NCBI GenBank assembly: GCA_964465945.1
Contig: CAYXMM010000011.1
Location: 24,302 to 88,301 of the forward strand
Reading direction: 5' to 3'
DNA: 64,000 nt
Origin: JAJRPT01 sp964465945
GTDB lineage: Bacteria > Bacteroidota > Ignavibacteria > Kapaibacteriales > UBA2268
Position numbers and translations under genes: made by a program. The notes below the pieces were generated by a model. The model worked only from the letters and a program-made list of their open reading frames with translations, did no database searches and was not told the origin of the DNA. Of this stretch, positions 9,362-20,000 are shown one piece after another. How positions within the stretch are numbered: position 1 is the stretch's first letter; each line of letters begins with the position of its first letter.

Positions 9362-10503
9362 TTTCGTTTGTTGATACTTTCTAATCTTTGTTTCGCTCGT
9401 GCGTGAGTGTCGTCATAATCGTCATCTTTTAGGCATTGTTTATAAACTTCTTTTGCTTTTTTATAATCTTTTAGCATTTCATAGCTGTAACCGAGTTTAT
9501 ATTGTGCTGATAGATAAAAACCTTTGTCTTCTTCGTCGATAAAGTCTGCAACTTCCATAGTTTTTTTGAAGTATTTTATTGCATCTTCTTGTTTGCCTTT
9601 GCGTTGTAGAGCGATGCCTACATAGTATAAACCCTCGAGAGCAGTTTTGTTGTTATAACCTTCCATACGAGCAATAGAGCGTTTGATTATTTCTCTCCAT
9701 TCTGTTTCGAGTTCGTCCCATTTTCCAAATTTATTCATACATCGAGCATAGTATCTATGGAAATATGGGTTGTTTGGGTACTTTGTGTGTAGTTTTTCAA
9801 TCCATAGAAAGGCATTATTGTAGTCTTTCTCGAAAGTGTAATATGCTTGCATTAAAACGACCATTGCTTCGACATTAGAGTATCTTGCTTCGTAGGCGGC
9901 TGCTTTTAGTTGGTATAGTCCGAGTTGCTTATCGGCAGGTGGCAGGAATGTCATTAGTGGTTTAGCTAGAGGGAATTGCTCTGGAAAAACTGCTGCGAAG
10001 TAGTTATATATTCCTGTTCCAAGCATAATGTCATGGTTGCCTGGGGCTGTTTTATGGCATTCATTCATTATGTCATAAGCGGTTTTACCATCAGACGCTG
10101 CATCGAACCAGTCTTCTTTTTCGCCATAATATCTTGCTCTGTAACCTAAAGCACCACCCTTGAAGAATAGTGCTGTTATGTCTTTAGGTTTATCTTCGAG
10201 AATGTCATCGCATTTATCGATTACTCTTTCAATTTTTTTTAAAAATTCACCTTCAAAAGCTGCGTCGTTTCTATGAATTGTGATTTTCCACCATGAGACC
10301 ATAGCATCAAGGAAATAACCAGCTGGATGCTTTGGATATAGTGTTATTAATTTTTCAAATTCATTATGGGCTGAATCGAATTGGACGTTGTAAATGTAAT
10401 TACTTCCATTTATAACAAGAGAATCAGCTTCTTCGCTCAGAATTGAAATTTGAGCATAGTTTGATGTTGTAAATAATATTAATAGAAATATTAGTGTTTT
10501 CAT
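9358..10503 (-). CDS. Secreted tetratricopeptide-repeat protein
   Basis: The 381-residue protein has a signal peptide (1-17, ending SNYAQ). Helical pairs with TPR spacing follow: D-S-A-H-N-E-F-E-K-L near 45, and Y-Y-V-G-I-A-L-Q-R-K-G-K-Q-E-D-A-I-K and Y-K-L-G-Y-S-Y-E-M-L-K-D-Y-K-K-A near the C-terminus. No catalytic motif is seen, so it is probably a periplasmic or outer-membrane-associated scaffold. It is the last gene of a three-gene minus-strand run (HicB-like, CPBP protease, TPR), 27 bp after the protease. Confidence 0.8.
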   Translation of the reverse strand: MKTLIFLLILFTTSNYAQISILSEEADSLVINGSNYIYNVQFDSAHNEFEKLITLYPKHPAGYFLDAMVSWWKITIHRNDAAFEGEFLKKIERVIDKCDDILEDKPKDITALFFKGGALGYRARYYGEKEDWFDAASDGKTAYDIMNECHKTAPGNHDIMLGTGIYNYFAAVFPEQFPLAKPLMTFLPPADKQLGLYQLKAAAYEARYSNVEAMVVLMQAYYTFEKDYNNAFLWIEKLHTKYPNNPYFHRYYARCMNKFGKWDELETEWREIIKRSIARMEGYNNKTALEGLYYVGIALQRKGKQEDAIKYFKKTMEVADFIDEEDKGFYLSAQYKLGYSYEMLKDYKKAKEVYKQCLKDDDYDDTHARAKQRLESINKRN

Positions 10504-10530
10504 AGTAATTGTAATGACGTAAAATTATTG

Positions 10531-11328
10531 TTATTGTTTGGTTGTTTGTTTATTATTTAATTTATAAATATAATAGGAAAGGCAAAGTAAGATAATTGTG
10601 CATATTAGTCCTGATTCAAAACCAAATTCGTTTCCGATTATAATTTTGCTAAGATATGAGTTGTTAATTTTTGTAGAAATGATTGATTCGGAACTCTCTA
10701 AGCCACTTACTGCTACTCCAAAAACATAACTTTGTGTGAAATTCCAAAAGAAGTGGAATGAGATTGTATTGAAGATTGATTGTGTTTTATAGTAAATTAA
10801 GCCAAGTAAAACGCCAGCTAAAAATATATTTAGTAATGCAAGGAAATTAATTGAAAAGTTGTCGATATGTACGAATGCAAATAATATAGATGAAACTAAT
10901 AGCGAAATTATTAGGTTGTATTTTGCATTTATTAAATTGAAGATTACTCCTCTAAAAACTACTTCTTCTATGATTGATTGAAAGAAAATTAAATAGAAAG
11001 TAAAAGAAAGTAAGTTTAAACTAAAAGTTTGAAAATATATTTCACCACCCATAAATATATTTGCAATACTCATAATTATCATCGCTAAGAAAGCTAAGCC
11101 AGCAAAAGAAATAAATAATTTAAAATTAAAATTTAATTTGATTGGTGAGAATTTAAAGGTAAAAAGGAAGGACAAGCCCAATAAATAGAAGAAATAAATT
11201 AAATAAAGACCTAATATACCTAATGGTAGAATTGAAAAGCCCCCAAAGAATAAAAAATATCCGGCTATGACTAAAAGTGCATACGCCGGAATTTGATATA
11301 AGGGGTTTCTTATAATATCAATTTTCAT
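10531..11328 (-). CDS. CPBP-family intramembrane glutamic protease
   Basis: The 265 residues contain about eight membrane helices and the complete CPBP (Rce1-like/ABI) signature: E120-E121-x3-R125, H154 in F-V-H-I-D, and H192-x3-N196. The family cleaves membrane-associated substrates, and in bacteria it is linked to bacteriocin immunity, peptide processing or regulated proteolysis. No bacteriocin precursor is visible nearby, so the substrate is unknown. Its ATG overlaps the stop of the upstream 60-residue HicB-like gene by one base. Confidence 0.87.
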   Translation of the reverse strand: MKIDIIRNPLYQIPAYALLVIAGYFLFFGGFSILPLGILGLYLIYFFYLLGLSFLFTFKFSPIKLNFNFKLFISFAGLAFLAMIIMSIANIFMGGEIYFQTFSLNLLSFTFYLIFFQSIIEEVVFRGVIFNLINAKYNLIISLLVSSILFAFVHIDNFSINFLALLNIFLAGVLLGLIYYKTQSIFNTISFHFFWNFTQSYVFGVAVSGLESSESIISTKINNSYLSKIIIGNEFGFESGLICTIILLCLSYYIYKLNNKQTTKQ

Positions 11329-11510
11329 TATAAAGAGGCGATATGCTCTTCTATTACTTTTTCCATTGCTTCTTGAACTTCAATATGTTCTGTTCCAACT
11401 AACATTTTGTTTAATTGTGGGCAGTAAGAAGCGTAGTTGCTCCCGCCTTGCTTTCTTATTAAGATTTCATAGTCAAATTTATTTTTGCTTTGCGAAACTT
11501 TTACTTCCAT
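11328..11510 (-). CDS. Small HicB-like protein
   Basis: The 60-residue protein has the compact strand-strand-helix pattern of the HicB partial RNase H fold: Y-E-I-L-I-R-K, then Y-A-S-Y-C-P-Q-L, a loop with V-G-T-E, and a final helix E-V-Q-E-A-M-E-K-V-I-E-E-H. HicB proteins normally neutralise a HicA toxin, but no hicA lies beside it and there is no C-terminal DNA-binding domain. It is therefore more likely a stand-alone relative than a working antitoxin. It is translationally coupled to the CPBP protease. The HicB assignment is by pattern only. Confidence 0.6.
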   Translation of the reverse strand: MEVKVSQSKNKFDYEILIRKQGGSNYASYCPQLNKMLVGTEHIEVQEAMEKVIEEHIASL

Positions 11511-11584
11511 TTTATAAACCTTTCAAATAAAAATTGTAATTTTGGTGCTATAACGAAAATATTAGAAATTTATTTAAAAACATA

Positions 11585-13540
11585 TTGCCAATTTTATCTA
11601 AAATATATAAAATTCAGAATATTCCAAAGGAAGTTTTACAACGAAAGTTGAAAAAGAAACTATTTAGGGAGAGTCCTGCTTCTTTTGACTCATCATATAT
11701 TTTAGCTGGTGATGTTCATCTTAAGAATGGGTTGTTTCCTATTGATGTCAACTTTTTCAAGCGGTATTCTATTCAATTTGAAGATTTGATTGATAATACA
11801 TTGGAGAATAAAGTAAAGATTTTTAGTAATAATTATGTTAAGATTAGCGATGAAATAAAAAAAGATTATTGCAAAATTAATTGGCAGAAAGATTATTTAT
11901 CTGAATTTGAGTGGGATGTGAATACACCATCAAAGGATATTAAGTTTGGCTATGGAGAAAACGAAAAGGATGTTAATCTTCGCAAGTATATTGGTGCAGA
12001 GATAAAGTTTCCTTGGGAAGTTGGTCGCCAGCAGGATTTAGTTCCTCTTGCAATTTATTACTCAATTTCTGACAATGAAAGAAAACAAGAAATTATTGAT
12101 TTTTATGAAAATAGGATTAATGATTTTAGCACCAATAATCCTATTGGCTTTGGTGTTCAATGGCAGACATCAATGGATATTGCGTTAAGGGCAGTGAATT
12201 ATCTTATTTCCTATGATATTTTGAAGAGTAATGGGGCGAGTTTTACAGTTGGATTTGAAGAGCATTTAGCTCAAGTTATTCAAGATCATTATTTTTATAT
12301 TTATAAGCATTTAGAGTTTAATGATGGATTAAGAGGTAATCATTACTTTGCTAATTTAATGGGTTTGATTATAATTTATATTTATATGGACTATAGTCCT
12401 AATCCGGATTATGATGATTTTGAAGAAATTTTTAGTTTTGCGGTTCAATCTTATTCTGAGGAAGTTCTTTATCAGTTTAATAGCGATGGAGGGAATTTTG
12501 AGGCGTCTATCCCCTATCATTATTTTGCGAGTGAGATGTTATTTTTAACGTTATTTTTTTTAGAGAAGTGTGAGCCGGGAGAGTTTGTTAGGTTGTATCA
12601 AGATGGCATTGAAATTAAGTTTGAAGGTGAGTTAAAGAATAGAATTTTGAATATTTTAGAGTTTAGTAGGAACTTTTTAATTGAGGAAAATATCCCTAAT
12701 ATTGGAGATAATGACTCTGGTTTTGTGCTAAATCTTCTGCCTTTTGAGAATATTCGATATTCATTTTATTTGCTTTTATATAAGTATGAGATTGGTATTA
12801 AGGATTTGAAATTTGCTGTGATAAAGCAGATTTTGAGTGGGTTATTGTTTAAGAATAATTCTTATTACTTTGCAGAAAAGTTTGGAATTGCTCGAACTTC
12901 AAATAAGAATTTTGATTTAGTGGTTTTTGCTGGAAATAAAGGGCAAAAAGGAAAAGGTGGGCATTCGCATAATGATAAATGTTCTTTTGAATTGTATTTC
13001 AACGGGCAGCCGTTGATTGTTGATTTGGGTAGTGCTTTTTATACATCAAATTGGGGCAAAAGGAATTATTATCGTTCTGTGCGTCAGCATAATACGTTAC
13101 ATAATGGTTATGAGCAAGACGTTTATCTCGCTGATGAACGCGATGATTTATTTTGGCTTTATGGAAATAAAACGAAATCTGAAATTGTTTATGCAAATGA
13201 CGAGCATATCACTTGCTCTCATTTTGGATTTGGGAAGCAGTATACGAGAGAAATTTTTGTTAAAGAAAATTCTATTGAGGGAATAGAAAATTTACAAAAT
13301 AATAAACAAAAATTCTTAAATTTTCATTTTCATCCCGAATGTCAAGTTGAAATTGAAAATTCTTTTGTAAAAATAAGTTGTAATGGAAGTAGGTTTCTGC
13401 TAATGTGTGAAAATGTAGAGTTAAAATTGGAAGATGCTGTTTATTCTTCTGGTTATGGAATTGAAAATAAGTGTTTGAGATTAGTGTTGTTAAGTAAAGA
13501 GTTTGAAATTAAATGGAAGTTAGAGTTAATTGAAAGTTAA
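11585..13540 (+). CDS. Heparinase II/III-family protein in a polysaccharide cluster
   Basis: The 651 residues divide into an alpha-helical toroid (about 80-400; with W-Q-T-S-M-D-I-A-L-R and G-L-R-G-N-H-Y-F-A-N) and a C-terminal beta-sandwich with G-G-H460-S-H462-N-D-K and R-S-V-R-Q-H-N-T-L. These are the hallmarks of heparinase II/III-like polysaccharide lyases. There is no signal peptide, which suits the cytoplasmic or synthesis-linked members found in capsule and O-antigen loci; the target is probably the locally made glycan. The start is TTG, with no earlier ATG in frame. The next gene, the flippase, overlaps its end by 11 bp. Confidence 0.85.
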   Translation: MPILSKIYKIQNIPKEVLQRKLKKKLFRESPASFDSSYILAGDVHLKNGLFPIDVNFFKRYSIQFEDLIDNTLENKVKIFSNNYVKISDEIKKDYCKINWQKDYLSEFEWDVNTPSKDIKFGYGENEKDVNLRKYIGAEIKFPWEVGRQQDLVPLAIYYSISDNERKQEIIDFYENRINDFSTNNPIGFGVQWQTSMDIALRAVNYLISYDILKSNGASFTVGFEEHLAQVIQDHYFYIYKHLEFNDGLRGNHYFANLMGLIIIYIYMDYSPNPDYDDFEEIFSFAVQSYSEEVLYQFNSDGGNFEASIPYHYFASEMLFLTLFFLEKCEPGEFVRLYQDGIEIKFEGELKNRILNILEFSRNFLIEENIPNIGDNDSGFVLNLLPFENIRYSFYLLLYKYEIGIKDLKFAVIKQILSGLLFKNNSYYFAEKFGIARTSNKNFDLVVFAGNKGQKGKGGHSHNDKCSFELYFNGQPLIVDLGSAFYTSNWGKRNYYRSVRQHNTLHNGYEQDVYLADERDDLFWLYGNKTKSEIVYANDEHITCSHFGFGKQYTREIFVKENSIEGIENLQNNKQKFLNFHFHPECQVEIENSFVKISCNGSRFLLMCENVELKLEDAVYSSGYGIENKCLRLVLLSKEFEIKWKLELIES

Positions 13541-14816
13541 AGATCATATTGGCAAAATATCATGGTCCTTTCTTGATAAATTTGTGATGATTCTTTTTGG
13601 ATTATTCACTTTGTATCAATTGAAGTTTTTATCTCCGAGTGAGTATGCTTTTTATGCGGCTTTGTTGAATATCAATAATTGGATATTAATGGCAACAGAC
13701 GGATTTGCCTTACAGGGACTTGTTCAATTCGGACATAAGAATAAAGAATCTGCTAATAAGATTGGCTTGATTACAGCTTTCACTTTTAGTATTGGGCTGT
13801 CTCTAATAATTTTCTTTGCACGTGGTATTTTTGCATTTATCGCAGATGATAGTAATTATTCCGCAGCTTTAATTGTGTTACCTTTAACGGTTGTGCTGAC
13901 TATTCCTAAAAATTATATTACAAAAATCTTTTATCGCGAACTTAAGTTTAATTTAGTTTTTTATTTGAATTTAATATTTTTTGGAACTCAAGTAGTTGCG
14001 ACATTTTATTTTTTAAATCTACACAATTATTTGAATTTTGATTTGATGTTGTTAATATATTTTTTTGGTGCTATGATTAGTGGATTAGTTGCATTAATTA
14101 TGTCGTTGAAATACTTGAAGTTTAGGAGTAAAGAGAAAATTTCTATAAAGGAATATTTGTTTTTTGGGGTAACAGTATCGCAACAATCGATTTTACATAG
14201 CATTCCTAAGGTATATGATTTATTTATTGTTTCTCATTTTTTTGGACCAGCAGGAGCCGGTGTATATCAATCAGCAAAAACGTTATATAGAGCATTTGAT
14301 GAGGCAGCATCAGCAGCTCATGGGTTAATATACCCAGCAGCAGTTAAGCTTATTGCATACAAAGATAATGTTGGGCTTAAATCAATGCTTACCAAAGCAA
14401 TATCTATGATGTTATTTGTTTTTATATTCTTGATAATAGTTTTGAATCTTGGGTTAACAGATTTTATTATTAATGGGTTTGGCCTAACTAAATACATTTC
14501 TGCAATTAATATTTTCAATATTTTAATTTTATCTGCGTTATTTGTTCCTTTGGTGTTAATCACACCTATTATGAATGCAATGAATCAGCATAAACTTGTG
14601 TTAAAATATGTATTTTTTTCAGTTATAGCGTCGATGATTAGTTTTGTTGTCATTGGAAAATATTTAAGTTTAGAATTTATGGGTTTAGGATTGTTTGTTT
14701 ATAATGTTGTTTTAGGGGTTTGGAGTTATATATATATTAGGAATAGTTTGGGGATAAGGTTTAAAGATTTGTTTCGCTCATACTCTGATATATTAAATTT
14801 TATAAATAAAAAATAA
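13530..14816 (+). CDS. Wzx-like polysaccharide flippase
   Basis: The 428-residue protein is almost wholly hydrophobic, with about 12 membrane helices. It has the MOP-superfamily look of oligosaccharide flippases: an N-terminal S-W-S-F-L-D-K-F helix, and G-P-A-G-A-G-V-Y-Q-S-A-K-T-L-Y-R in the middle. It would move undecaprenyl-linked repeat units across the inner membrane. The TTG start lies inside the end of the heparinase-like gene, so the two are probably translationally coupled. Two bases separate it from the LptF/G-type permease gene. Confidence 0.85.
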   Translation: MKVKDHIGKISWSFLDKFVMILFGLFTLYQLKFLSPSEYAFYAALLNINNWILMATDGFALQGLVQFGHKNKESANKIGLITAFTFSIGLSLIIFFARGIFAFIADDSNYSAALIVLPLTVVLTIPKNYITKIFYRELKFNLVFYLNLIFFGTQVVATFYFLNLHNYLNFDLMLLIYFFGAMISGLVALIMSLKYLKFRSKEKISIKEYLFFGVTVSQQSILHSIPKVYDLFIVSHFFGPAGAGVYQSAKTLYRAFDEAASAAHGLIYPAAVKLIAYKDNVGLKSMLTKAISMMLFVFIFLIIVLNLGLTDFIINGFGLTKYISAINIFNILILSALFVPLVLITPIMNAMNQHKLVLKYVFFSVIASMISFVVIGKYLSLEFMGLGLFVYNVVLGVWSYIYIRNSLGIRFKDLFRSYSDILNFINKK

Positions 14817-14818
14817 TT

Positions 14819-15907
14819 ATGATGAATATTATTGATAGATATATAATTAAGACTTTTATATCGACATTGTTTTTTTCAATGATTGCTTTGTACATAATAT
14901 TCATTGTTGTTACTTTGATGGAAAATCTTGATGAGTTTATAGATAATGCTGTGAAGTTTGATATTATTTTAGAATATTATTTGAGTTATTTTCCAGAAAT
15001 AGTGAAGTTATTAACTCCGGTTTCCCTTCTTCTTGCTTCGTTGTTTTCTGTTGGCAAGCTTTCGCAGAATAATGAGATTACAGCAATGAAAAGTGGTGGG
15101 TTGTCATTGTATAGATTAATGCTACCATTATTTGTGTTTTCGGTTGTTTTAAGTTTTGGGCAATTTTATTTTAATGGAAATATTGTACCTAAGGCGATAG
15201 AAAGAAAAAATGAAATTGAAAGAGAGTATTTGAAGAAGAATAGATCTACAAGTTCTATTTATGATTTATATTTTCGAGATTCGCCTAAGTTAAACCTAAC
15301 TATGCAATATTATTCATCAACAGGGAAATTTGGAAGAAGGGTGATGATAAATGAATTTGAGAAAGATAATTCGGAGAAACTTACTAAAACAATTGAAGCA
15401 AATAGTATAATATGGAATGATTCTTTGAGTAATTGGGTGCTTAAAAATGGTCTCACTCGATTGATTAAAAATGGCAAGGTAATTGACATAATACCATTTG
15501 ATTCTACGACAATAAAACTAAATATTAATCACGAAAGATTAGTGCGATTAAAAAAAGATTATGATGAGATGACTTTTGATGAATTGAAAGAGTATATTGA
15601 AATGATGAAGGTAGGTGGAAAAGATGTTTCTTATCAGCTTATTAATTATCATTCAGAGATGGCTTTTCCTTTTGCTAATGTTATTGTTATTCTTTTTGGT
15701 ATTCCTTTTGCGAGTATTAAGCGAAAGGGTGGAATGGCGGTTCAAATTGCGGCTGCTTTAACAATATCATTTGCTTATTTAATTTTTACTCAGGTTGGAA
15801 AGCAACTTGGTCTGGCTCTTGCACTTGACCCAGTGCTTACGGGTTGGCTGGCAAATGGTATATTTTTTATTTTAAGTATAATTGTTATATTCAAAACAAG
15901 GACATAA
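14819..15907 (+). CDS. LptF/LptG-family LPS export permease
   Basis: The 362 residues have the YjgP/YjgQ layout: I-D-R-Y-I-I-K-T-F at the N-terminus, three membrane helices with P-E-I-V-K-L-L-T-P-V-S-L-L-L-A, a periplasmic jellyroll (about 130-250), and three C-terminal helices with F-A-S-I-K-R-K-G-G. LptF and LptG form the inner-membrane core of the LptBFGC machine that pulls LPS towards the outer membrane. Which paralogue this is cannot be told from sequence alone. It sits in the polysaccharide operon, and LptE is encoded at 37.3-37.8 kb. Confidence 0.9.
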   Translation: MMNIIDRYIIKTFISTLFFSMIALYIIFIVVTLMENLDEFIDNAVKFDIILEYYLSYFPEIVKLLTPVSLLLASLFSVGKLSQNNEITAMKSGGLSLYRLMLPLFVFSVVLSFGQFYFNGNIVPKAIERKNEIEREYLKKNRSTSSIYDLYFRDSPKLNLTMQYYSSTGKFGRRVMINEFEKDNSEKLTKTIEANSIIWNDSLSNWVLKNGLTRLIKNGKVIDIIPFDSTTIKLNINHERLVRLKKDYDEMTFDELKEYIEMMKVGGKDVSYQLINYHSEMAFPFANVIVILFGIPFASIKRKGGMAVQIAAALTISFAYLIFTQVGKQLGLALALDPVLTGWLANGIFFILSIIVIFKTRT

Positions 15908-15909
15908 GA

Positions 15910-16689
15910 ATGCAGACTATTGAAACTATAGCAAGTATTGAAGGGCGGCGTCTCCTCCACTCTATTTTTAGGGAGTTAAGATTTGAAAGGCAATTAAATT
16001 CATTTAAAATTCTATTAACTACATGGAAGATTTGTACGAGTGAGTTAAAAATAGGTAACTATTCAAATCGTGATATAACTATACTTCATAAGATTGGATT
16101 TTGGAAAGGGACATTGCTTTGGATGGAAGAAATTGTTAATAGGTTTTTCTTTTCGTCGGTTTTATCGCTTGTTTATTTTGGGGCGGCTTTTCTGATACTT
16201 GTGATTGGTTTAAATCGATTTACTGATTTTGTTCCGCTTTTTTTACTAATTACTGCTGTTATCTTTGAAAGTACTATGCTTATAGTGATGTTTTTAACAA
16301 TGCTTTTTTCTCCGAAAGATGATTCGTATTATGAAGAAGACCACAATTCAAATGAGATAAAAGATGAGTTGTTGCTTGAAATTGGTGAAATTGGGCGAGA
16401 TTTAGCATCTGCTGTGGTTCAATTAGAAAATGTGAATGATGCTTTTAAGAGTATTGTGGCAATTCAGAGTGATTTGGTTGAATCTCTTAAAGAGGCAAAT
16501 AGAATTAATATGGAACTGGCTCAACCAAATCCGGATTTAATTGAGCATTTGAAGAAAACAAATACTGAGTTAGAGCAGTTTAAAAATTCTTTTGCTGATA
16601 TTAATAATGTTATTGAGCAAATAAAAGATGAGAAAATTGAGGAAAAAGTGAAAGAACAAATTTCAAAAATCATAAAAAATAGTATTTGA
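15910..16689 (+). CDS. Two-helix membrane protein with C-terminal coiled coil, unknown function
   Basis: I place the start at ATG 15910, two bases after the permease stop; an upstream in-frame start would overlap the permease by 64 bp. The 259 residues have a soluble, basic N-terminal part, a pair of membrane helices (about 80-130; S-V-L-S-L-V-Y-F-G-A-A and F-V-P-L-F-L-L-I), an acidic linker, and a long heptad-patterned tail rich in Leu, Glu and Asn. I do not recognise the family. Its position suggests co-transcription with the LPS export permease, and the coiled coil suggests self-assembly or a scaffold role at the inner membrane. Confidence 0.7.
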   Translation: MQTIETIASIEGRRLLHSIFRELRFERQLNSFKILLTTWKICTSELKIGNYSNRDITILHKIGFWKGTLLWMEEIVNRFFFSSVLSLVYFGAAFLILVIGLNRFTDFVPLFLLITAVIFESTMLIVMFLTMLFSPKDDSYYEEDHNSNEIKDELLLEIGEIGRDLASAVVQLENVNDAFKSIVAIQSDLVESLKEANRINMELAQPNPDLIEHLKKTNTELEQFKNSFADINNVIEQIKDEKIEEKVKEQISKIIKNSI

Positions 16690-16742
16690 TTTTATGTATA
16701 ATGTGTTTATATTTGTAAATATTTATTTGAAGGGTTAACGAA

Positions 16743-17054
16743 ATGTTAAGACAAGGTGATGTTGTTGATCATAGTAGTGAATTAGTTAAGGAATTAGCTA
16801 TGAAGTTAATTAATTCTGATTTTCGTGAAAAGACAACACATCAATTAGCAAAGTATATAAACAGACTAAAATTTAGTGTAGAATCTACGCAATATCATCA
16901 TTATAATTGTGTTAGATTAGTAAAACTAATTAATCAAGAAATTAGTGAGTATTATTTTGAGAAATATGGCGACCCTGAAAGAGCAATGAATCATGAGTGT
17001 CTAATATATATTAAGTTATTAAATACATTAGTTAATAAATATCATAATGTGTAA
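16743..17054 (+). CDS. Small helical protein upstream of AddB-like nuclease, unknown function
   Basis: The 103 residues are predicted to be mostly alpha-helical, without membrane segments or Cys motifs. They are rich in His, Tyr and Asn, with S-T-Q-Y-H-H-Y-N-C in the middle and G-D-P-E-R-A-M-N-H near the end. I do not recognise the family. A GGGTTAACG sequence precedes the ATG. Its stop overlaps the ATG of the 1044-residue nuclease by one base, so the two are almost certainly co-translated. That makes a subunit or regulator of the nuclease the most economical guess, but nothing in the sequence proves it. Confidence 0.65.
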   Translation: MLRQGDVVDHSSELVKELAMKLINSDFREKTTHQLAKYINRLKFSVESTQYHHYNCVRLVKLINQEISEYYFEKYGDPERAMNHECLIYIKLLNTLVNKYHNV

Positions 17055-20000
17055 TGAAGTATTTAATACATAGTAAGTTAGTTGAAGAATTAAGCCAATA
17101 TTATAATGAAAAGAATATTGAAGAAATTCTGATAAGCCAAGAAAAACAACATTCAAAAAACAAGACTATAATTGTTTATCCTACTACAAGACTTAAAACA
17201 TATCAAGAAAAAGAATTTATAAATAAACTTTGGGAAAATTCTAAAACTCCTTATTCACGTGATATATTCTTTAATTTTAGTGGTTTTTTATCTCATATTA
17301 AGCATTTAACTAATTTTAAAGAAGATAAAAGTTTAATAAAAGAAGATGAATTTTATGCGATAATGAAGCTTGTTTATGATGAAGTTGAGTTATCATATTT
17401 TGCGAAGGAAAATGAAAAGCCACGAAGGAAAATAAATAATTTGCTTTCAAGTGTTATATTTGGTTTCTTAAAAAAGGGTGTTAGTTTAACAGATTTAGAG
17501 TCAAAATTAAATGATAACTCAACAAATAGTGATAGACTTCAAGATATTATATTGATTTATAAAACATTTTTAGAAAAGACAAGTAACTATACTAATGAAA
17601 CTAAGCAAATTTATGATTTTAATGAATTTATTATTAACAACAATGTTGATTTTTCACAATTAACTAACGACATTTTTTACTTTGAGCATTTTAAGGAGTT
17701 TAATAGAAATGAAATTGAGTTGCTAAACACTTTGTTTAAACACAATTTAAAATTAATTATTAATTTTAAATATTTGAGTAAAAATAATCCGAGTGGTAAT
17801 ATTTTTGGAATTGGATATATTTTGTCTGATTGTTGTACTATAACTGAATTGAATAATGAGAGTGAAGTTTATAATAATATATCAACGCAATTGTTTTCTA
17901 ATAATTATGATGATAATAATGTTAAAAGTGATACTCATAGTAAAATAAATATTGTAGAGTTAGAGAATGATAAAAGAGAAATTAAGTATATTACTACTCT
18001 TGTTAAAAAATTAATAGTTGAAGATAATATTCTCCCAAAAGATATATTAATTTTAGCGCGAAATCCAAAAGGATATTCAAAATTACTAAAAAATGAATTT
18101 GATAAGAATAGTATACCTTTAAATGTCAGTGATAGACCAGCATTAAAAGAGTCTTCGATTATTGATTTAATTATTAATTATTTAAAATTAATTGATGCTA
18201 ATTTTAAATTATTAAATTTAGAAAAGGTAATTAAATCACCTTTTTTAGTTTATGATAGAGATAAGATTAATATTAATAAATTTATTAGTATTACTAAAAA
18301 ATATAGAAGTTTTTATGGTAATTATAATGAAAGACAAGATTATTTTAATAAAATATTAAATAATAATAATAATAATGAAGAAATTAGAGGTTATATTTCT
18401 CAATTAGAGTATATATTTGATTTTTTACATATAATAAATATAAAGAGTTCGTTTAGTAAGGCTGATTTTCTTGGTTTGGTTACAAGTTTTGTTAATTTAT
18501 TAAAATTAGATAATTTGAATAATATTATTAGTAGTGAAGGTGCAAGTTTTAATGATTTTTTAGTAACTCGTGAGAAAGAGAGGATATATAGTGCTATTGA
18601 CGCTTTGCTTGTTTCTATTGAGAGTGTTTATGATGTTAATTATAAAATTAATAATAAATTGGAATTGAGACTTAGTGAAATAATTGAAGAGCTTGATTTT
18701 ATTAAAGAGAAAAATAGATTTCAAATTAGAGAGTTATTTGATACTTCAGTTACGTTCACTTCAGTGGAACAGGCACGTGGTGTTGATAGGAAAGTAACAA
18801 TAATATGCGGGTTATTAGAAGGGGAATTTCCACTTCATTATAAAACAGATGAGGTTTTAGGAATTGATTTAACAAGTTCTGAGAATAAGCATATTGCGTT
18901 AGAGGAAGAATTATTTTTTGAAGCGATTTTTGTGAATGAAGCTTTGCCGGAACATCTTTATTTGACTTATTATAATAAAAAGGGAGTAAAAGATGTCATT
19001 CCTTCTCATTTTATGAATGAATTAAAGCGAGTTTTAAATAATAATTCTATTAATTTAATAAATATAGAAGAATCAGGTAATTTTATTAATAAATATAGTT
19101 TAATTAAGATTATTAATAAATTAAATAATATTGATTCTTTATTAGATAATTCTATAATTAATGGTTATTTAAGTGAATTAACTCAAACAAATAAATATAG
19201 AATAATAGGATATAAGCGTAATACTTTTTCGGCTTCACGTTTGGATAATTTTTATCATTTTCCATATTATTTTCTTTATAATAGTATTTTTAATATGAAG
19301 GAATTGGATAGTTATGAAGAAGAGCCAATGATAAAAGAAGTGGGGACTATTAATCACGAGATTTTATTTGAATTGTATACATTATTAAGTAATAATTCAA
19401 ATCTTAATAATTTGTCTCCATTTTATTTGCAATCTGTAAATGATAATTATAATAATATTTATCCTATAAGTTTTTTTAATTTTGATGTGGAATTTATTAA
19501 AAGTCAATTAGACAAAATTATTAATAATGTGTTTAATAAATTTCCACAAAATGAGTTTTTTAGTTTACAGAAGTACATTTCAAAGAAAATAATTTTAAAG
19601 ATATTAAATAACGAAATTAATTTAAAAAAATCAACTGATGGATTTGCTTTTCCAAGTGCTTTTGAGTTCAAATTTGGCTATAATAATGATAATTTTACAA
19701 TTCAGAATACTCACAGTCAAACGATTAATTTTAAAGGTAATATTGATAGGGTTGATTTAGATTTTGATGGTAGTAATTTATTATTAAGCGTTGTAGATTA
19801 CAAGTCAAGTGATAAAGATATTAAATATAGCTCTAGTTTTATTAAAGATGAATATAGCTTTCAGATGTTTTTATATCTTAAAGCAATGAAATCTGTTTTG
19901 ATTAATAATTTTAAATTGATAAAAGATGGGGTTGAATATATATTAAATGAAGATAATGTTATTTATAATTATGCTGCGTATTATAATATAAATAAAATAA

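Noticed and set aside
11328..11510. HicAB toxin-antitoxin system
   Set aside because: The 60-residue protein resembles HicB, but there is no HicA-like gene on either side and no DNA-binding tail, so a functional toxin-antitoxin pair is not supported.
15844..15909. Upstream start for the two-helix membrane protein
   Set aside because: It would overlap the LptF/G gene by 64 bp and adds residues that are just the permease C-terminus in another frame. The ATG at 15910, two bases after the stop, fits the operon spacing better.
18355..18380. Tandem AAT/TAAT tracts inside the AddB-like gene, considered as a microsatellite or CRISPR-like repeat
   Set aside because: They encode an Asn run in frame within a very AT-rich gene, with no spacer-repeat periodicity. 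No CRISPR array or cas gene was found in the window.
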